Assembly (NCBI GenBank): GCA_964392765.1
Contig: CAYMRF010000006.1
Span: 1-43,186, forward strand
Reading direction: 5' to 3'
Source: BTUB01 sp964392765
GTDB lineage: Bacteria; Babelota; Babeliae; Babelales; Vermiphilaceae
DNA length: 43,186 nt
Shown: positions 15,475 through 23,734 of the stretch, one piece after another
Position numbering within the stretch: the first letter of the stretch is position 1
Layout: every line of letters starts with the position of its first letter
Made by a program: the position numbers and the translations under genes
The notes under the pieces: model-generated
What the model was told of the DNA's origin: nothing
The model's input: the letters and a program-made list of their open reading frames with translations, nothing else
Database searches by the model: none

Positions 15475-15972
15475 ATGAAACGTTTATTATTATTATTTTT
15501 AAGCATGTTCCTCTTTGGGGGCACAACCTCAACAATGCATCAATCAGATAAAAAACATTCTGAAGCGGTTGCACACTTCATCATTGATGAACAGCCAATC
15601 TACTTTGCAGATACCGGCCAATACTTTTTATTCGCACGAATAAATGGCAACAGCGTTGGGCACGTCTCTTATAAATTCCAAGATAATGGCACGGTAGCCA
15701 AAATGAGTTTCTTAGGCATTTGCCCATCTGCAGTTAATCAAAAAATAGCTACCGCATTATTTAAAGCATGTATTTCCCAAGCAAGAAAAAGAGATGCTAA
15801 ATATCTGATTTGGGATGTGATGACACTCGATCCAGAAATAACGCTGCAAAAATTAGTTGAGATCTATCAGAAAATGATAGCAAAGCTCAATGATGAGAAC
15901 TGCAAGCTAGAAATTGGTAAGCCGTTCGGGCCCTGTGAATGCCAAAAAATTACCATGACGTTGAAATTATAA
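15475..15972 (+). CDS. exported GNAT-like protein
   Basis: A 165-residue protein. The ATG at 15475 is preceded by ATGGAGGT and starts the signal peptide MKRLLLLFLSMFLFGGTTST followed by MHQSDKK. The mature part resembles a GCN5-related acetyltransferase fold: FLFARINGNSVGHVSYKF (strands), MSFLGICPSAVNQKIATALF (strand and start of the acetyl-CoA helix) and DAKYLIWDVMT. The usual Q/RxxGxG/A loop is not clearly present, and acetyl-CoA is not expected outside the cytosol, so activity is uncertain. It probably shares the promoter at 13644. Confidence 0.6.
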   Translation: MKRLLLLFLSMFLFGGTTSTMHQSDKKHSEAVAHFIIDEQPIYFADTGQYFLFARINGNSVGHVSYKFQDNGTVAKMSFLGICPSAVNQKIATALFKACISQARKRDAKYLIWDVMTLDPEITLQKLVEIYQKMIAKLNDENCKLEIGKPFGPCECQKITMTLKL

Positions 15973-16045
15973 GCCTGCTCTTTTATTTTGAGTTAAGAGC
16001 ATTATACTAAAAATATCTCTTAACCACGCATTGCAGGAACTCACC

Positions 16046-16930
16046 ATGGTTTTCGGTTTTATTAAAAAAACCCTTCAGAAAATTTATACGAATGTCACTT
16101 CACCTATCAAAGCGCTCTTTGCACGCGCAATCGATGAAGAAGCTCTCAAAGAATTAGAAACTATCTTATTAAGTGCAGACACCGGTATAAAAACCACGCG
16201 CACTATTATTGATACGGTTAAAAATGCGTGGCAACATGGCCAGATTAAAGAGGGCCAAGATCTTAAAAACTTGCTCCAAACTGAGCTAGAAAAATTATTA
16301 CAAACGCATGCCTATAAAGCGGATGCCAATATTTTTCTTTTAGTTGGAATCAATGGCAGTGGTAAAACTACTTCTGCAGCGAAATTAGCGCATCAATTTG
16401 AGGGCAAACGAATTCTCTTTATTGCCGCTGACACATTTCGCGCGGCTGCAACTGAACAATTAGCGCAATGGGCGCAAAAGCTTGGTGCAGAAATTGTGAT
16501 TGGCAAAGAAGGCCAAGATCCGGCATCGGTGATTTTTACCGGCATCCAGAAATTTAAACAAGAGCATTTTGACGTGCTCATCATCGATACTGCTGGCCGC
16601 TTGCAAACTAAAATTAACCTCATGAAAGAACTAGAAAAAATCAAACGGGTGATTGCTACGCAGCTTCCTGATGCACGCGTTACCACGCTGCTCACCATCG
16701 ATGCGATGCTCGGGCAAAACTCATTTGAACAAGCAAAACTATTCCATGAAAGCACGCCGATTGATGGCGTGATCCTCACGAAGATGGATGGTACGGGCAA
16801 AGGGGGCATTGTGTTTGCCATCACTAATGAATTAAAAATTCCGGTTGCGTATATCTCTTTCGGGGAGCAAACTGAACAGTTTAAGTTGTTTAATGCACAT
16901 GAATACGTGCACGATTTATTAAATGATTAA
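16046..16930 (+). CDS. ftsY: signal recognition particle receptor FtsY
   Basis: GTPase receptor that docks the SRP-ribosome complex at the membrane for co-translational insertion. The protein has 294 residues: a short N-terminal amphipathic/basic segment, the N domain, then the G domain with GINGSGKTT (101-109), AADTFRAAATEQL, DTAGRLQTKINLM (Asp181) and LTKMDGTGKGG, ending ISFGEQTEQFKLF. The long acidic A domain found in many proteobacteria is absent. The ATG at 16046, with CAGGAA before it, is preferred over the TTG at 16031. TATACT at 16003 may be its -10. Confidence 0.95.
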   Translation: MVFGFIKKTLQKIYTNVTSPIKALFARAIDEEALKELETILLSADTGIKTTRTIIDTVKNAWQHGQIKEGQDLKNLLQTELEKLLQTHAYKADANIFLLVGINGSGKTTSAAKLAHQFEGKRILFIAADTFRAAATEQLAQWAQKLGAEIVIGKEGQDPASVIFTGIQKFKQEHFDVLIIDTAGRLQTKINLMKELEKIKRVIATQLPDARVTTLLTIDAMLGQNSFEQAKLFHESTPIDGVILTKMDGTGKGGIVFAITNELKIPVAYISFGEQTEQFKLFNAHEYVHDLLND

Positions 16931-16951
16931 TTTCACTTCCAAAGGACCTCT

Positions 16952-17458
16952 ATGAAATTTTACGCTCTTTTACTTACTCTTTTGATCACCTCTCCCGCAT
17001 TGGCTATGGAATACGCATTGATGGAATCATATCCGCGAAGTTCAGTGACTTTTGAATTTTCGGTCCAAGCCTTAGAGAAGATCGTTAAAGAAAACGATCT
17101 TGATAAAGCAACGCAATGGGTAACCCAAAGAAAAGCAGATATAAACGCGGTAACTTGTCGTTGCCGAAGACCTTACAGTGAACACTTAATAGGATTGGCA
17201 GCTGGCAAAGGCCATTTACCCTTAGTTCGTGCTTTATTAGATAAGAAAGTATCGGCAAATTCAAAAAATGGTGACCCAGTTAAACAGGCAGTGGCATCTG
17301 GGCACACTCAAATGGTAGAACTTTTACTGAGCAACGGAGCACAGGTTGAAGGCGCGCAAAAAGCCTTATTAATGGTTCAAAGAAGCCTTCCACCTACAAA
17401 AGCAGCAGCCATTCAACAAATTATTAACACGTATCGTTTTGATAAATGCACACTGTGA
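16952..17458 (+). CDS. exported ankyrin-repeat protein
   Basis: A 168-residue protein. AAAGGA precedes the ATG. The signal peptide ends PALA-MEYAL. Ankyrin-type helices follow: LIGLAAGKGHLPLVRALLDK, PVKQAVASGHTQMVELLLSN and GAQVEGAQKALLMV, with an upstream degenerate repeat (LDKATQWVTQRKADINAV). Ankyrin repeats bind other proteins; export suggests a periplasmic or host target, which is inference. It begins 21 bases after ftsY. Confidence 0.85.
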   Translation: MKFYALLLTLLITSPALAMEYALMESYPRSSVTFEFSVQALEKIVKENDLDKATQWVTQRKADINAVTCRCRRPYSEHLIGLAAGKGHLPLVRALLDKKVSANSKNGDPVKQAVASGHTQMVELLLSNGAQVEGAQKALLMVQRSLPPTKAAAIQQIINTYRFDKCTL

Positions 17459-17485
17459 TCTTGCATGAGATTGAATAATTTTAAA

Positions 17486-17764
17486 GGCCGTTCGTGGTGA
17501 GGAGCCTCACAAAGTGAGGCGTCTCGAATCCATACGGCCGTTAAGTTATATGATTTCAATTTATTATTACATGGTTCGATAACCCAGCCTACGCTTATCC
17601 GGGTCTTCAGACTCGGCAACCCCTCGACTTCGCTCGGGAGTAAACGCGTCCTTCCGCTCATCCTGAGGAGCAGTGCTTTTGCGCTGCGTCTCGAAGGACG
17701 GCGGGCAGGCGCTCAACTGGCTGGCGGATTTTATCCTGAGCCTGTCGAAGGGCACCACGAACGG
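17486..17764. repeat. mosaic of palindromic repeats
   Basis: This fills most of the spacer 17459-17792. Unit 17486-17539 has arms GGCCGTTCGTGGTGAGGAGC and GTCTCGAATCCATACGGCC around the tip CCTCAC-AAA-GTGAGG. An AT spacer shared with 3421-3450 leads to TGGTTCGATAAC. Then come the composite block also seen at 12910-12990, the unit CCGCTCATCCTGAGGAGC / GTCTCGAAGGACGG with tip GCAGTGC-TTTT-GCGCTGC, and the short form TCCTGAGCCTGTCGAAGGG. It ends CACCACGAACGG, the inverse of the first arm, which suggests nested insertions. No gene is seen here. Confidence 0.85.
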
Positions 17765-17792
17765 AAATAATAATAATTTTCTAAAGTAATCG

Positions 17793-17960
17793 TTACTTAA
17801 CAATCAATACACCCAGCACTAAGAAGATTACTAAGCCAATTGCAAAGAGTGCGAATAATCCTTTTGCAATCCCAGCGCTTCCTGCAGCAATGCCGGTAAA
17901 ACCAAAAAGTCCTGCTATTACTGCTAATGCGCCAAAAATCATTGCCCATTTTAAAAACAT
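17793..17960 (-). CDS. DUF1328 (YtjA-type) small membrane protein
   Basis: A 55-residue protein found by reading the strand directly. It starts MFLKWAMIFGALAVIAGLFG and continues with FTGIAAGSAGIAKGLFALFA and a second hydrophobic stretch ending in Lys. The pattern of two short membrane helices separated by GIAxGxAGIAK is the signature of the UPF0391/DUF1328 family, found across bacteria as about 55-residue inner-membrane proteins of unknown, possibly stress-related, role. AAAGGA lies six bases before the ATG. Confidence 0.85.
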   Translation of the reverse strand: MFLKWAMIFGALAVIAGLFGFTGIAAGSAGIAKGLFALFAIGLVIFLVLGVLIVK

Positions 17961-18036
17961 ACTATTTCCTTTGGTATGATGTTTTTTATATCACTATGGT
18001 AAATGATAAACTTAAAAATCAAGAATTAAGAAGAAT

Positions 18037-18954
18037 ATGAAAATTAATATTGGCACATTAATCAGACAAATTGAGCAGAAATTATCATCAACACTGCAAG
18101 ATGCAGTCTTATGCAAGCAATATGCATGGTGGCTTATAGAAGCTATAACCGGCAAAAAAGAGATCATGCTCATCACCCAGCAAGAAATAAAATGGGGCGA
18201 TGAAGATCAAAAAAAACTAGATGAATATTTACATGCATTGATCACTCAAAATATGCCCCTGCAATATCTTTTAGGATCCACGCCTTTTGGCGATTTAGAT
18301 ATTCTGTGCAAGCCGCCCACGCTGATCCCACGCCCGGAAACAGAAGAATGGTGCCTCAATCTTATTCAACAAATCAAACCGCTGCGCGATCAACAACTCT
18401 GGATTTTGGATCTATGCACCGGCTCAGGATGCATTGCATTAGCACTTGCGCACGCCCTGCCTAAAGCAAAAGTATATGGCACCGATATTGCTGACACTGC
18501 ACTTGCACTCGCTAAAGAAAACGCTGCGCATAATCACATTCCCAATGCCACTTTCTTGCGCTCAGATTTATTTGAGAATATACCTCAAGAATTTACCTTT
18601 GATTTAATTGTAAGCAACCCGCCGTATATTCCGGCAAAAGATTGGGCAACTCTTGATAAATCAGTTTCGCAATGGGAAGATAAAAATGCATTGATTGCGC
18701 AAGATGATGGCTTAGCATTAATAAAAAAAATTATTGATGTCGCGCCAACGTATATCAAACAAAATGATGCCCTTAAAGAATTAAACATTCCGCAATTGAT
18801 GATCGAAATTGATTATAGCCAAGGCGCTGCCGTGGCTGAGTATATGAAGCAATGCGGTTACAACCAAATCAAGATTCATAAAGATCTTGAAGGTAAAGAT
18901 CGCGTAGCAAGCGGGAGAGTTGATAATGTGGCCCTTACCAAAAATTCAGTATGA
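18037..18954 (+). CDS. prmC: peptide chain release factor N5-glutamine methyltransferase
   Basis: PrmC methylates the Gln of the GGQ motif in release factors RF1 and RF2, using S-adenosylmethionine. The protein has 305 residues: an N-terminal helical domain (PLQYLLGSTPFGDLDI; LIPRPETEEW), the SAM-binding motif LDLCTGSGCIA (about 124-134), GTDIADTALALAKENA and the catalytic NPPY (194-197). The C-terminal part is slightly irregular (LKELNIPQLMIEIDYSQG) but complete. The end overlaps the next gene by 29 bases. AAGAAG precedes the ATG. Confidence 0.94.
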   Translation: MKINIGTLIRQIEQKLSSTLQDAVLCKQYAWWLIEAITGKKEIMLITQQEIKWGDEDQKKLDEYLHALITQNMPLQYLLGSTPFGDLDILCKPPTLIPRPETEEWCLNLIQQIKPLRDQQLWILDLCTGSGCIALALAHALPKAKVYGTDIADTALALAKENAAHNHIPNATFLRSDLFENIPQEFTFDLIVSNPPYIPAKDWATLDKSVSQWEDKNALIAQDDGLALIKKIIDVAPTYIKQNDALKELNIPQLMIEIDYSQGAAVAEYMKQCGYNQIKIHKDLEGKDRVASGRVDNVALTKNSV

Positions 18955-19603
18955 GCAAATTTGCATTAATATCGATGAACAGAATGCAACCTGCGCATGG
19001 ATACGCATTACACCAAAAAAACAGTTCGCGCTCAAAGCGTATACCACGATTGCTTGGAATAAGAGCGCGCATCTGCTTGCACAAGAATTAATTAGTTTTA
19101 TCCAAAGTCACAAACTTGATCATGCACTACTCTCAATAGGGCTTTCAGCGCCGTTAATTCATGAACAATTAGTGCGATTATCCACTGCTTCCCCCTCACG
19201 CATTGATTTTGCCAATTCATCATTACAAAAAATGCTCTGGGATTATCGCTATCTGCACACGCTCGATGATGGGCAGTCGCTCTTTTATGTATGCGGTGCA
19301 AGCCGCCCGCTTCTTTTTGCTCAGCAACTGCTCGCACAAAAAACGCATACGCACCTTATGAATATTACCAGCGGCTATATGGCGCAACTGCAAGCATATC
19401 GCACGATCTTTGGTGCTGCATTCCGTCGATCTCAACTTGCACTGGATCTCATTGCGCATAATTATGCACTGGATAAAACTATTAGCACGGATAGCATTGC
19501 ACGCATTTTATTTATCGATCCCATGCTTTCTCTTGATATTAATGAGCATAAGGCATCATTATTAACCATGATTGGATTATTTAATCAGGAAAGAGTTTTA
19601 TAA
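18926..19603 (+). CDS. possible PilM/GspL-like cytosolic component
   Basis: A 225-residue protein without signal peptide. The ATG at 18926 follows a TTG at 18920 and lies inside prmC. It begins with beta strands (EQICINIDEQNATCAWIRIT; FALKAYTTIAW) like the actin/ASKHA-fold PilM and GspL cytosolic domains, and continues FYVCGASRPLLFAQQLLAQ and LALDLIAHNYALDK. The next gene has the PilN layout, and the pair overlaps by one base. In type IV pilus and secretion systems PilM binds the PilN N-terminus. Similarity is by layout, not strong motifs; no other pilus genes are in the window. Confidence 0.45.
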   Translation: MWPLPKIQYEQICINIDEQNATCAWIRITPKKQFALKAYTTIAWNKSAHLLAQELISFIQSHKLDHALLSIGLSAPLIHEQLVRLSTASPSRIDFANSSLQKMLWDYRYLHTLDDGQSLFYVCGASRPLLFAQQLLAQKTHTHLMNITSGYMAQLQAYRTIFGAAFRRSQLALDLIAHNYALDKTISTDSIARILFIDPMLSLDINEHKASLLTMIGLFNQERVL

Positions 19604-20124
19604 TGGAACCAATTAATTTTTATAATTCTGGAAATCCCAAAAAATATAAAGCTATTGGCCGTTGGTTTTGTATAACCAGCATCTTGATGATATGCGTAAT
19701 CATCAGCATTGCGAGCTTGCATATTCATCAATGGCATCAGCACTCGTGCCTTGTGCAAGAAAAAAATGCGGCACATATTGAGTTGCATAAATATGATCAT
19801 ATCGCTGCGTATCATCAAAATGAGAAAACGATGCAAACAAAACTTGAAAAAAAAGCAGAGCATTTACAAGCGCACCAAAAAAATTCCAAAAATCCCGTTG
19901 AACTTCTCAAAGCTATTAAGACGGCACTTAAGCAAGAGGCCACGCTTGAATCACTCTCATGTAAGCAACAATCTATAGAACTAAAAATTGCTGGTGAAAA
20001 AACCAAAACACTCGTGCATTGCGCTGAAACAATTGGGCAAAAATCGGCATATGCAGATTTGGCGATTACTGCGCTTGAGGCTAAAGACAAGAATCGTATT
20101 GTTGCAACGATTAAGAACAGTTAA
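19603..20124 (+). CDS. possible PilN-like bitopic membrane protein
   Basis: A 173-residue protein: a short cytosolic N-terminus with NFYNSGNPKKYKAIG, one membrane helix (WFCITSILMICVIISIASLHI), a coiled coil (about residues 45-100) and a small C-terminal alpha/beta domain (VELLKAIKTALKQEATLES; IELKIAGEKTKTLVHCAETI). This matches the general plan of PilN/GspL C-terminal proteins. The start codon shares one base with the upstream stop, indicating coupled translation. An AT-rich inverted repeat follows its stop. Confidence 0.45.
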   Translation: MEPINFYNSGNPKKYKAIGRWFCITSILMICVIISIASLHIHQWHQHSCLVQEKNAAHIELHKYDHIAAYHQNEKTMQTKLEKKAEHLQAHQKNSKNPVELLKAIKTALKQEATLESLSCKQQSIELKIAGEKTKTLVHCAETIGQKSAYADLAITALEAKDKNRIVATIKNS

Positions 20125-20130
20125 AAAACA

Positions 20131-20156
20131 AAAAAATAATTAATAATTTATTTTTT
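20131..20156 (+). terminator. possible AT-rich terminator after the PilN-like gene
   Basis: Perfect inverted repeat AAAAAATAA / TTATTTTTT with an eight-base loop, seven bases after the stop. The stem is only A-T pairs, so it may be weak. Confidence 0.4.
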
Positions 20157-20188
20157 CGTGTCATAATGAAAAATAAAAATATCACATT

Positions 20189-20225
20189 AACCCGCTCGCC
20201 CTGAGCCCGTCGAAGGGAGCGAGCA
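20189..20225. repeat. short palindromic repeat before mutL
   Basis: CGCTCGCCCTGAGCCCGTCG followed by AAGGGAGCGAG; a member of the short CCCTGAG...CGAAGGG class also found at 5670, 17735 and, in part, 12955. Confidence 0.75.
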
Positions 20226-20241
20226 TAAAAGTATTTGCATC

Positions 20242-22185
20242 ATGGCACGCATCAAACAATTATCTCCTCAAGAAGCGCAAAAAATTGCTGCCGGCGAAGT
20301 AGTAGAACGCCCGGCAAACGTGGTAAAAGAGCTTGTAGAAAATGCACTGGATGCAGGTGCCACGCAAATCAGTATTTACATCCAAGATGCGGGTAAAGGG
20401 TTAATTCGCATCGTTGATAATGGATACGGCATGAATGAAGAAGATGCTCATTTGTGCTTTAAGCATCATGCAACCAGCAAAATCACCCGAGTTGATGATC
20501 TTCCTACGCTTACCACATTCGGATTTCGCGGAGAAGCACTCTCCAGCATTTCTGCCGTGAGCAATGTAACGCTTATCACCAAAGAAGCAGAGGCAGCCGC
20601 AGGCACCAAATTGCAATTAGCGCACGGTGCAGTAATTTCTGAAGAACAAATTCCCTGCAATACGGGAACTGATCTGAGCATCGCAGATCTGTTTTTTAAT
20701 GTTCCTGCACGTAAAAAATTTTTAAAAACTAATGACACCGAGTCGCGGCAGATCATGCTGCTATTCCAAGCATTTTGCCTTGATTATTTGCAGGTGCATT
20801 TTAAACTATTTACGCAAAATAATCTGCAATACAACTGCCCTCCCGCTCAAGATTTGCAACAACGCATCGCACAATTATGGGATCATACTATTGCGCAGCA
20901 AACTATGCCCGTGCTTGTTGAAAAAAATGGCATCTCAATTGAAGGCATCATCTCTAATCATACGTATTCGCGCTATGATCGCTCGGCCATATTCTTTTTT
21001 GTAAATCGCCGCTGGATAAAAAATCATGCGCTCAGCAAAGCATTGCTCAAGGGCTATATGAATGTTTTGCAGCCGGATAAATATCCTCTTGGTTGCATTA
21101 ACATTACGCTTGATCCCGCACTCGTTGATATTAATATTCATCCGCGCAAAGAAGAGGTGCAATTTTTAAATCCGCGCATTGTTGAACAGTTGCTGCAAGG
21201 AGCGGTGAAAGAAAATTTGGAGAAACATCTTTCTGCGCAGTTGAATAAAAAAATACAATTTCATAATGATCCTTATCCTTCGAGACGTGCCTACGACACT
21301 CCTCAGGATGAGCGGATCATGATATCGGATAAAACAAATATTTTGCATGGTTCGATACGCGAATTTCATTCGCACTCACCACGAACGGATTTAAATATAT
21401 TGCCCACAATAAATTCACCTCAAATTTCACATGAGAAAAATGAATTTTTAGACCCGCTCGTGCTGAGCTCGTCGAAGCATTCGAGCGGCCAACAAACATT
21501 TACAACTCCAAAACAGATTCTTGGAGCTCCAACAACCGATCTGTCCGGCGTAGCCTTGGCGAAGACGGAATTTCAAAAACCAGTAATCGCTGCACCCACA
21601 AACGAATATCAGATCATCGGCCAATTCCATAAAACATACATTCTCATCGAGCAAGAAGAGAGCTTATTTTTAGTTGATCAACATGCCGCTCATGAGCGAA
21701 TTTTATACGAATTATTCTCCACCCGTTTTGATGAAGTTGCAACGATTGGCCTTCTATTTCCGCAGATTATCAATCTGAGCTCCGATGAGATGCAATTGAT
21801 TGAACCGCATTTGCAAATCTTTGCCAGCAATCATATTGCATTAGAAATCATGGGTGCAAATCAACTGATGGTGCAAGCAATTCCGGTACACTTAAAAGAA
21901 GTGAATATAGAAGAGCTGGTGCATCAAACCATTGGATGGGTTGCAGAATTTAATAAGCTTGATGCTGATGCATGGTACAAAAAAGTACATGAGAAGTTGC
22001 ATGCACAGATGGCCTGCAAAGCAGCCGTAAAAGCGGGCGATATTCTCACCATGGTGCAAATGCAGCAGCTATTAACTGATCTGGAAAAAATAGAGAACAG
22101 GTTCACTTGTCCTCATGGCCGCCCTACCGGCTGGGCATTGCCGCTTTATGAGATTGAGAAGAAATTTAAGCGAAATTATAAATGA
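20242..22185 (+). CDS. mutL: DNA mismatch repair protein MutL, endonuclease type
   Basis: MutL couples mismatch recognition to strand removal. The protein has 647 residues. The N-terminal GHKL ATPase shows ELVENALDAGA, IVDNGYGM and GFRGEALSSISAV. The C-terminal domain has DQHAAHERILYE (about residue 479), which fits the endonuclease motif DQHA(X)2E(X)4E, plus ACKAAVKAGD and CPHGRPTGWAL, so it should nick DNA like MutL of bacteria lacking MutH. The linker (about residues 345-442) is built largely from four palindromic repeats kept in frame. No Shine-Dalgarno site is evident before the ATG. mutS is not in the window. Confidence 0.96.
   Translation: MARIKQLSPQEAQKIAAGEVVERPANVVKELVENALDAGATQISIYIQDAGKGLIRIVDNGYGMNEEDAHLCFKHHATSKITRVDDLPTLTTFGFRGEALSSISAVSNVTLITKEAEAAAGTKLQLAHGAVISEEQIPCNTGTDLSIADLFFNVPARKKFLKTNDTESRQIMLLFQAFCLDYLQVHFKLFTQNNLQYNCPPAQDLQQRIAQLWDHTIAQQTMPVLVEKNGISIEGIISNHTYSRYDRSAIFFFVNRRWIKNHALSKALLKGYMNVLQPDKYPLGCINITLDPALVDINIHPRKEEVQFLNPRIVEQLLQGAVKENLEKHLSAQLNKKIQFHNDPYPSRRAYDTPQDERIMISDKTNILHGSIREFHSHSPRTDLNILPTINSPQISHEKNEFLDPLVLSSSKHSSGQQTFTTPKQILGAPTTDLSGVALAKTEFQKPVIAAPTNEYQIIGQFHKTYILIEQEESLFLVDQHAAHERILYELFSTRFDEVATIGLLFPQIINLSSDEMQLIEPHLQIFASNHIALEIMGANQLMVQAIPVHLKEVNIEELVHQTIGWVAEFNKLDADAWYKKVHEKLHAQMACKAAVKAGDILTMVQMQQLLTDLEKIENRFTCPHGRPTGWALPLYEIEKKFKRNYK
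21276..21568. repeat. four palindromic repeats inside the mutL linker
   Basis: Units: 21276-21315 (TCCTTCGAGACG ... CTCCTCAGGATGAGCGG); 21346-21388 (CATGGTTCGATA, tip GCGAAT-TTC-ATTCGC, CTCACCACGAACGG); 21454-21488 (CCGCTCGTGCTGAG ... CGAAGCATTCGAGCGG); 21545-21568 (CCGGCGTAGCC / GGCGAAGACGG). All preserve the reading frame. They account for roughly half of the linker between the ATPase and endonuclease domains. Confidence 0.85.
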
Positions 22186-22187
22186 TT

Positions 22188-23000
22188 TTATTTGGGCATA
22201 AATAACTCTTTAGTTATCGCTTGCTTCTCTTTTTCTCGTTCTAATAAATCTTTCGGTAACTCTTTTTTTGAACATTTTTCGATATTTAAAAATATTGGAA
22301 TCGTCCGTATTAAAACATTCCATCGATGCTCATGAGGAGGCCTAATGCGTGATCCTTCATATTGTTTCAGGAGCTCATCAAATTGTTCCCAGAACAATTT
22401 TCGAGCTGATGAAATTTGGTTGTCGGCCTCTTTTTGATTTTCTACACCCAAATACGTAAGCCTATTTTGGAATGTAGTAGCAATTTTTTGAGCTATGACT
22501 CCTAGTAATTTGGTTTCTGCTTCTACCAGTAAAGAAGCTGTTGATAGGGAGGTAGGCTTTACTGCTAAAATTGCCTCCAATTCTCTTCTTTTTTGATCAG
22601 TATTGGTTTCATTTTCTAACGCTTTTAAACGCGCCTCTAAGTCAACTTCTGTTAAAGAAATCTCCTCGATCTTTGCTTTAATCTCATGTGATTCTTTTTT
22701 TCCTATCGTGCGTGAAATTCTGCCACCACGGGGACTATTACCGCCACTTGAAGATTTCTCTTCTGCCGGACTTGAAGGGCGACTGCTACTGCGAGGAGAT
22801 TTGGATTGCCCTGATAGTTGCGGACTGGTATGGCGCCGAAACTCATTACTTAACGCTTGTAATAAGGGCGAACGCATACGCGCAGGGCTCTGTTCACCGC
22901 TTGACGATTGCCGTTCCGGACTCTCTTCCGCATGCTGCTTGCCTTTATTCATGGCGATGCACGTTACTGATACCAAACACACGAGTATTAATTTCTTCAT
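22188..23000 (-). CDS. exported Ser/Pro-rich protein with helical C-terminal half
   Basis: Unrecognised 270-residue protein. AGGGG precedes the ATG. The signal peptide MKKLILVCLVSVTCIA ends before MNKGKQH. Residues about 20-100 are a Ser/Pro/Arg/Gly-rich disordered region (SPQLSGQSKSPRSSSRPSSP; EEKSSSGGNSPRGGR). The rest is helical and charged (KIEEISLTEVDLEARLKALE; RKLFWEQFDELLKQYEGSR) and ends KELFMPK. It converges on mutL with the stops two bases apart. The disordered region could be a linker or an interaction surface; function unknown. Confidence 0.75.
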   Translation of the reverse strand: MKKLILVCLVSVTCIAMNKGKQHAEESPERQSSSGEQSPARMRSPLLQALSNEFRRHTSPQLSGQSKSPRSSSRPSSPAEEKSSSGGNSPRGGRISRTIGKKESHEIKAKIEEISLTEVDLEARLKALENETNTDQKRRELEAILAVKPTSLSTASLLVEAETKLLGVIAQKIATTFQNRLTYLGVENQKEADNQISSARKLFWEQFDELLKQYEGSRIRPPHEHRWNVLIRTIPIFLNIEKCSKKELPKDLLEREKEKQAITKELFMPK

Positions 23001-23130
23001 AATTTTCCCCTGGCAAATAATGATCGTATGTTAATCATAAAAGAGGAGGCAAACTCTTTACAATATCAACGGCTTTTAACTAATATTTGCTCATCATATA
23101 AAACATTTTTACTCAAAAAAGGAGTAGTGT

Positions 23131-23664
23131 ATGTCAGCTCAACAATTACGTGAACATGCGGGAATATTTCTTGGTTTAGGCTTGGCGCTCATTGCGCTGG
23201 GCTCATTAGCAATATATTCAGTAACGCTTGCTACGTTTGCATCGGTGATTTTCTTTGGATGGCTCTTAGTATTTTCTGGATTTATCCAATTTGGCCATGC
23301 GCTCTATGCCAGAAAATGGAGCGGCTTTTTATTACAATTACTTTTGGGCTTTTTTGCCCTGGTTGCGGGCGCGTTGATCCTTTATAGACCAGCTGCAGGT
23401 GCTATCTCGCTCACCCTTTTATTATCATTTCTTTTTATTGCACAAGGAATCGTGCGCATTGTGTTAGCACTTACTCGTAAATTTGAACATTGGGTTTGGG
23501 TACTTGTTAGCGGTATTTTAACCCTTATTCTTGGTATTCTAATTTTAAGACAATGGCCTTATTCTGGGCTTTACATTATCGGTCTTTTTGTGGGCATCGA
23601 TCTTATCTTTAATGGATGGGCTTTAATTATGCTCAGCTTTACGGCAAAAAGAGTTGCAAGATAA
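23131..23664 (+). CDS. HdeD-family (DUF308) membrane protein
   Basis: A 177-residue integral membrane protein. GGAG precedes the ATG. Six hydrophobic segments are visible, with family features FFGWLLVFSGFIQFGHALYAR, LLLGFFALVAGALILYRP, LLLSFLFIAQGIVRIVLAL and the mirrored second half WPYSGLYIIGLFVGIDLIFNGW (motifs here are split across helices). HdeD proteins are inner-membrane proteins linked to acid resistance in Escherichia coli; the role here is not known. It is a single-gene unit closed by a strong terminator. Confidence 0.88.
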   Translation: MSAQQLREHAGIFLGLGLALIALGSLAIYSVTLATFASVIFFGWLLVFSGFIQFGHALYARKWSGFLLQLLLGFFALVAGALILYRPAAGAISLTLLLSFLFIAQGIVRIVLALTRKFEHWVWVLVSGILTLILGILILRQWPYSGLYIIGLFVGIDLIFNGWALIMLSFTAKRVAR

Positions 23665-23686
23665 ACGAATCACATTCGTATAGATT

Positions 23687-23717
23687 AAAGCCGTTCATAT
23701 ATTGAACGGCTTTTTTT
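23687..23717 (+). terminator. rho-independent terminator of the hdeD-like gene
   Basis: Arms AAAGCCGTTCA / TGAACGGCTTT with a five-base loop, then a T-run. It is symmetric enough to serve the converging gene as well. Confidence 0.88.
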
Positions 23718-23734
23718 ATTTTCAAAATTTAAAA

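Noticed and set aside
3377..17764. CRISPR array or insertion sequence as explanation for the repeats
   Set aside because: The repeats are dispersed, palindromic and not regularly spaced; no cas gene, transposase or long terminal inverted repeats are present.
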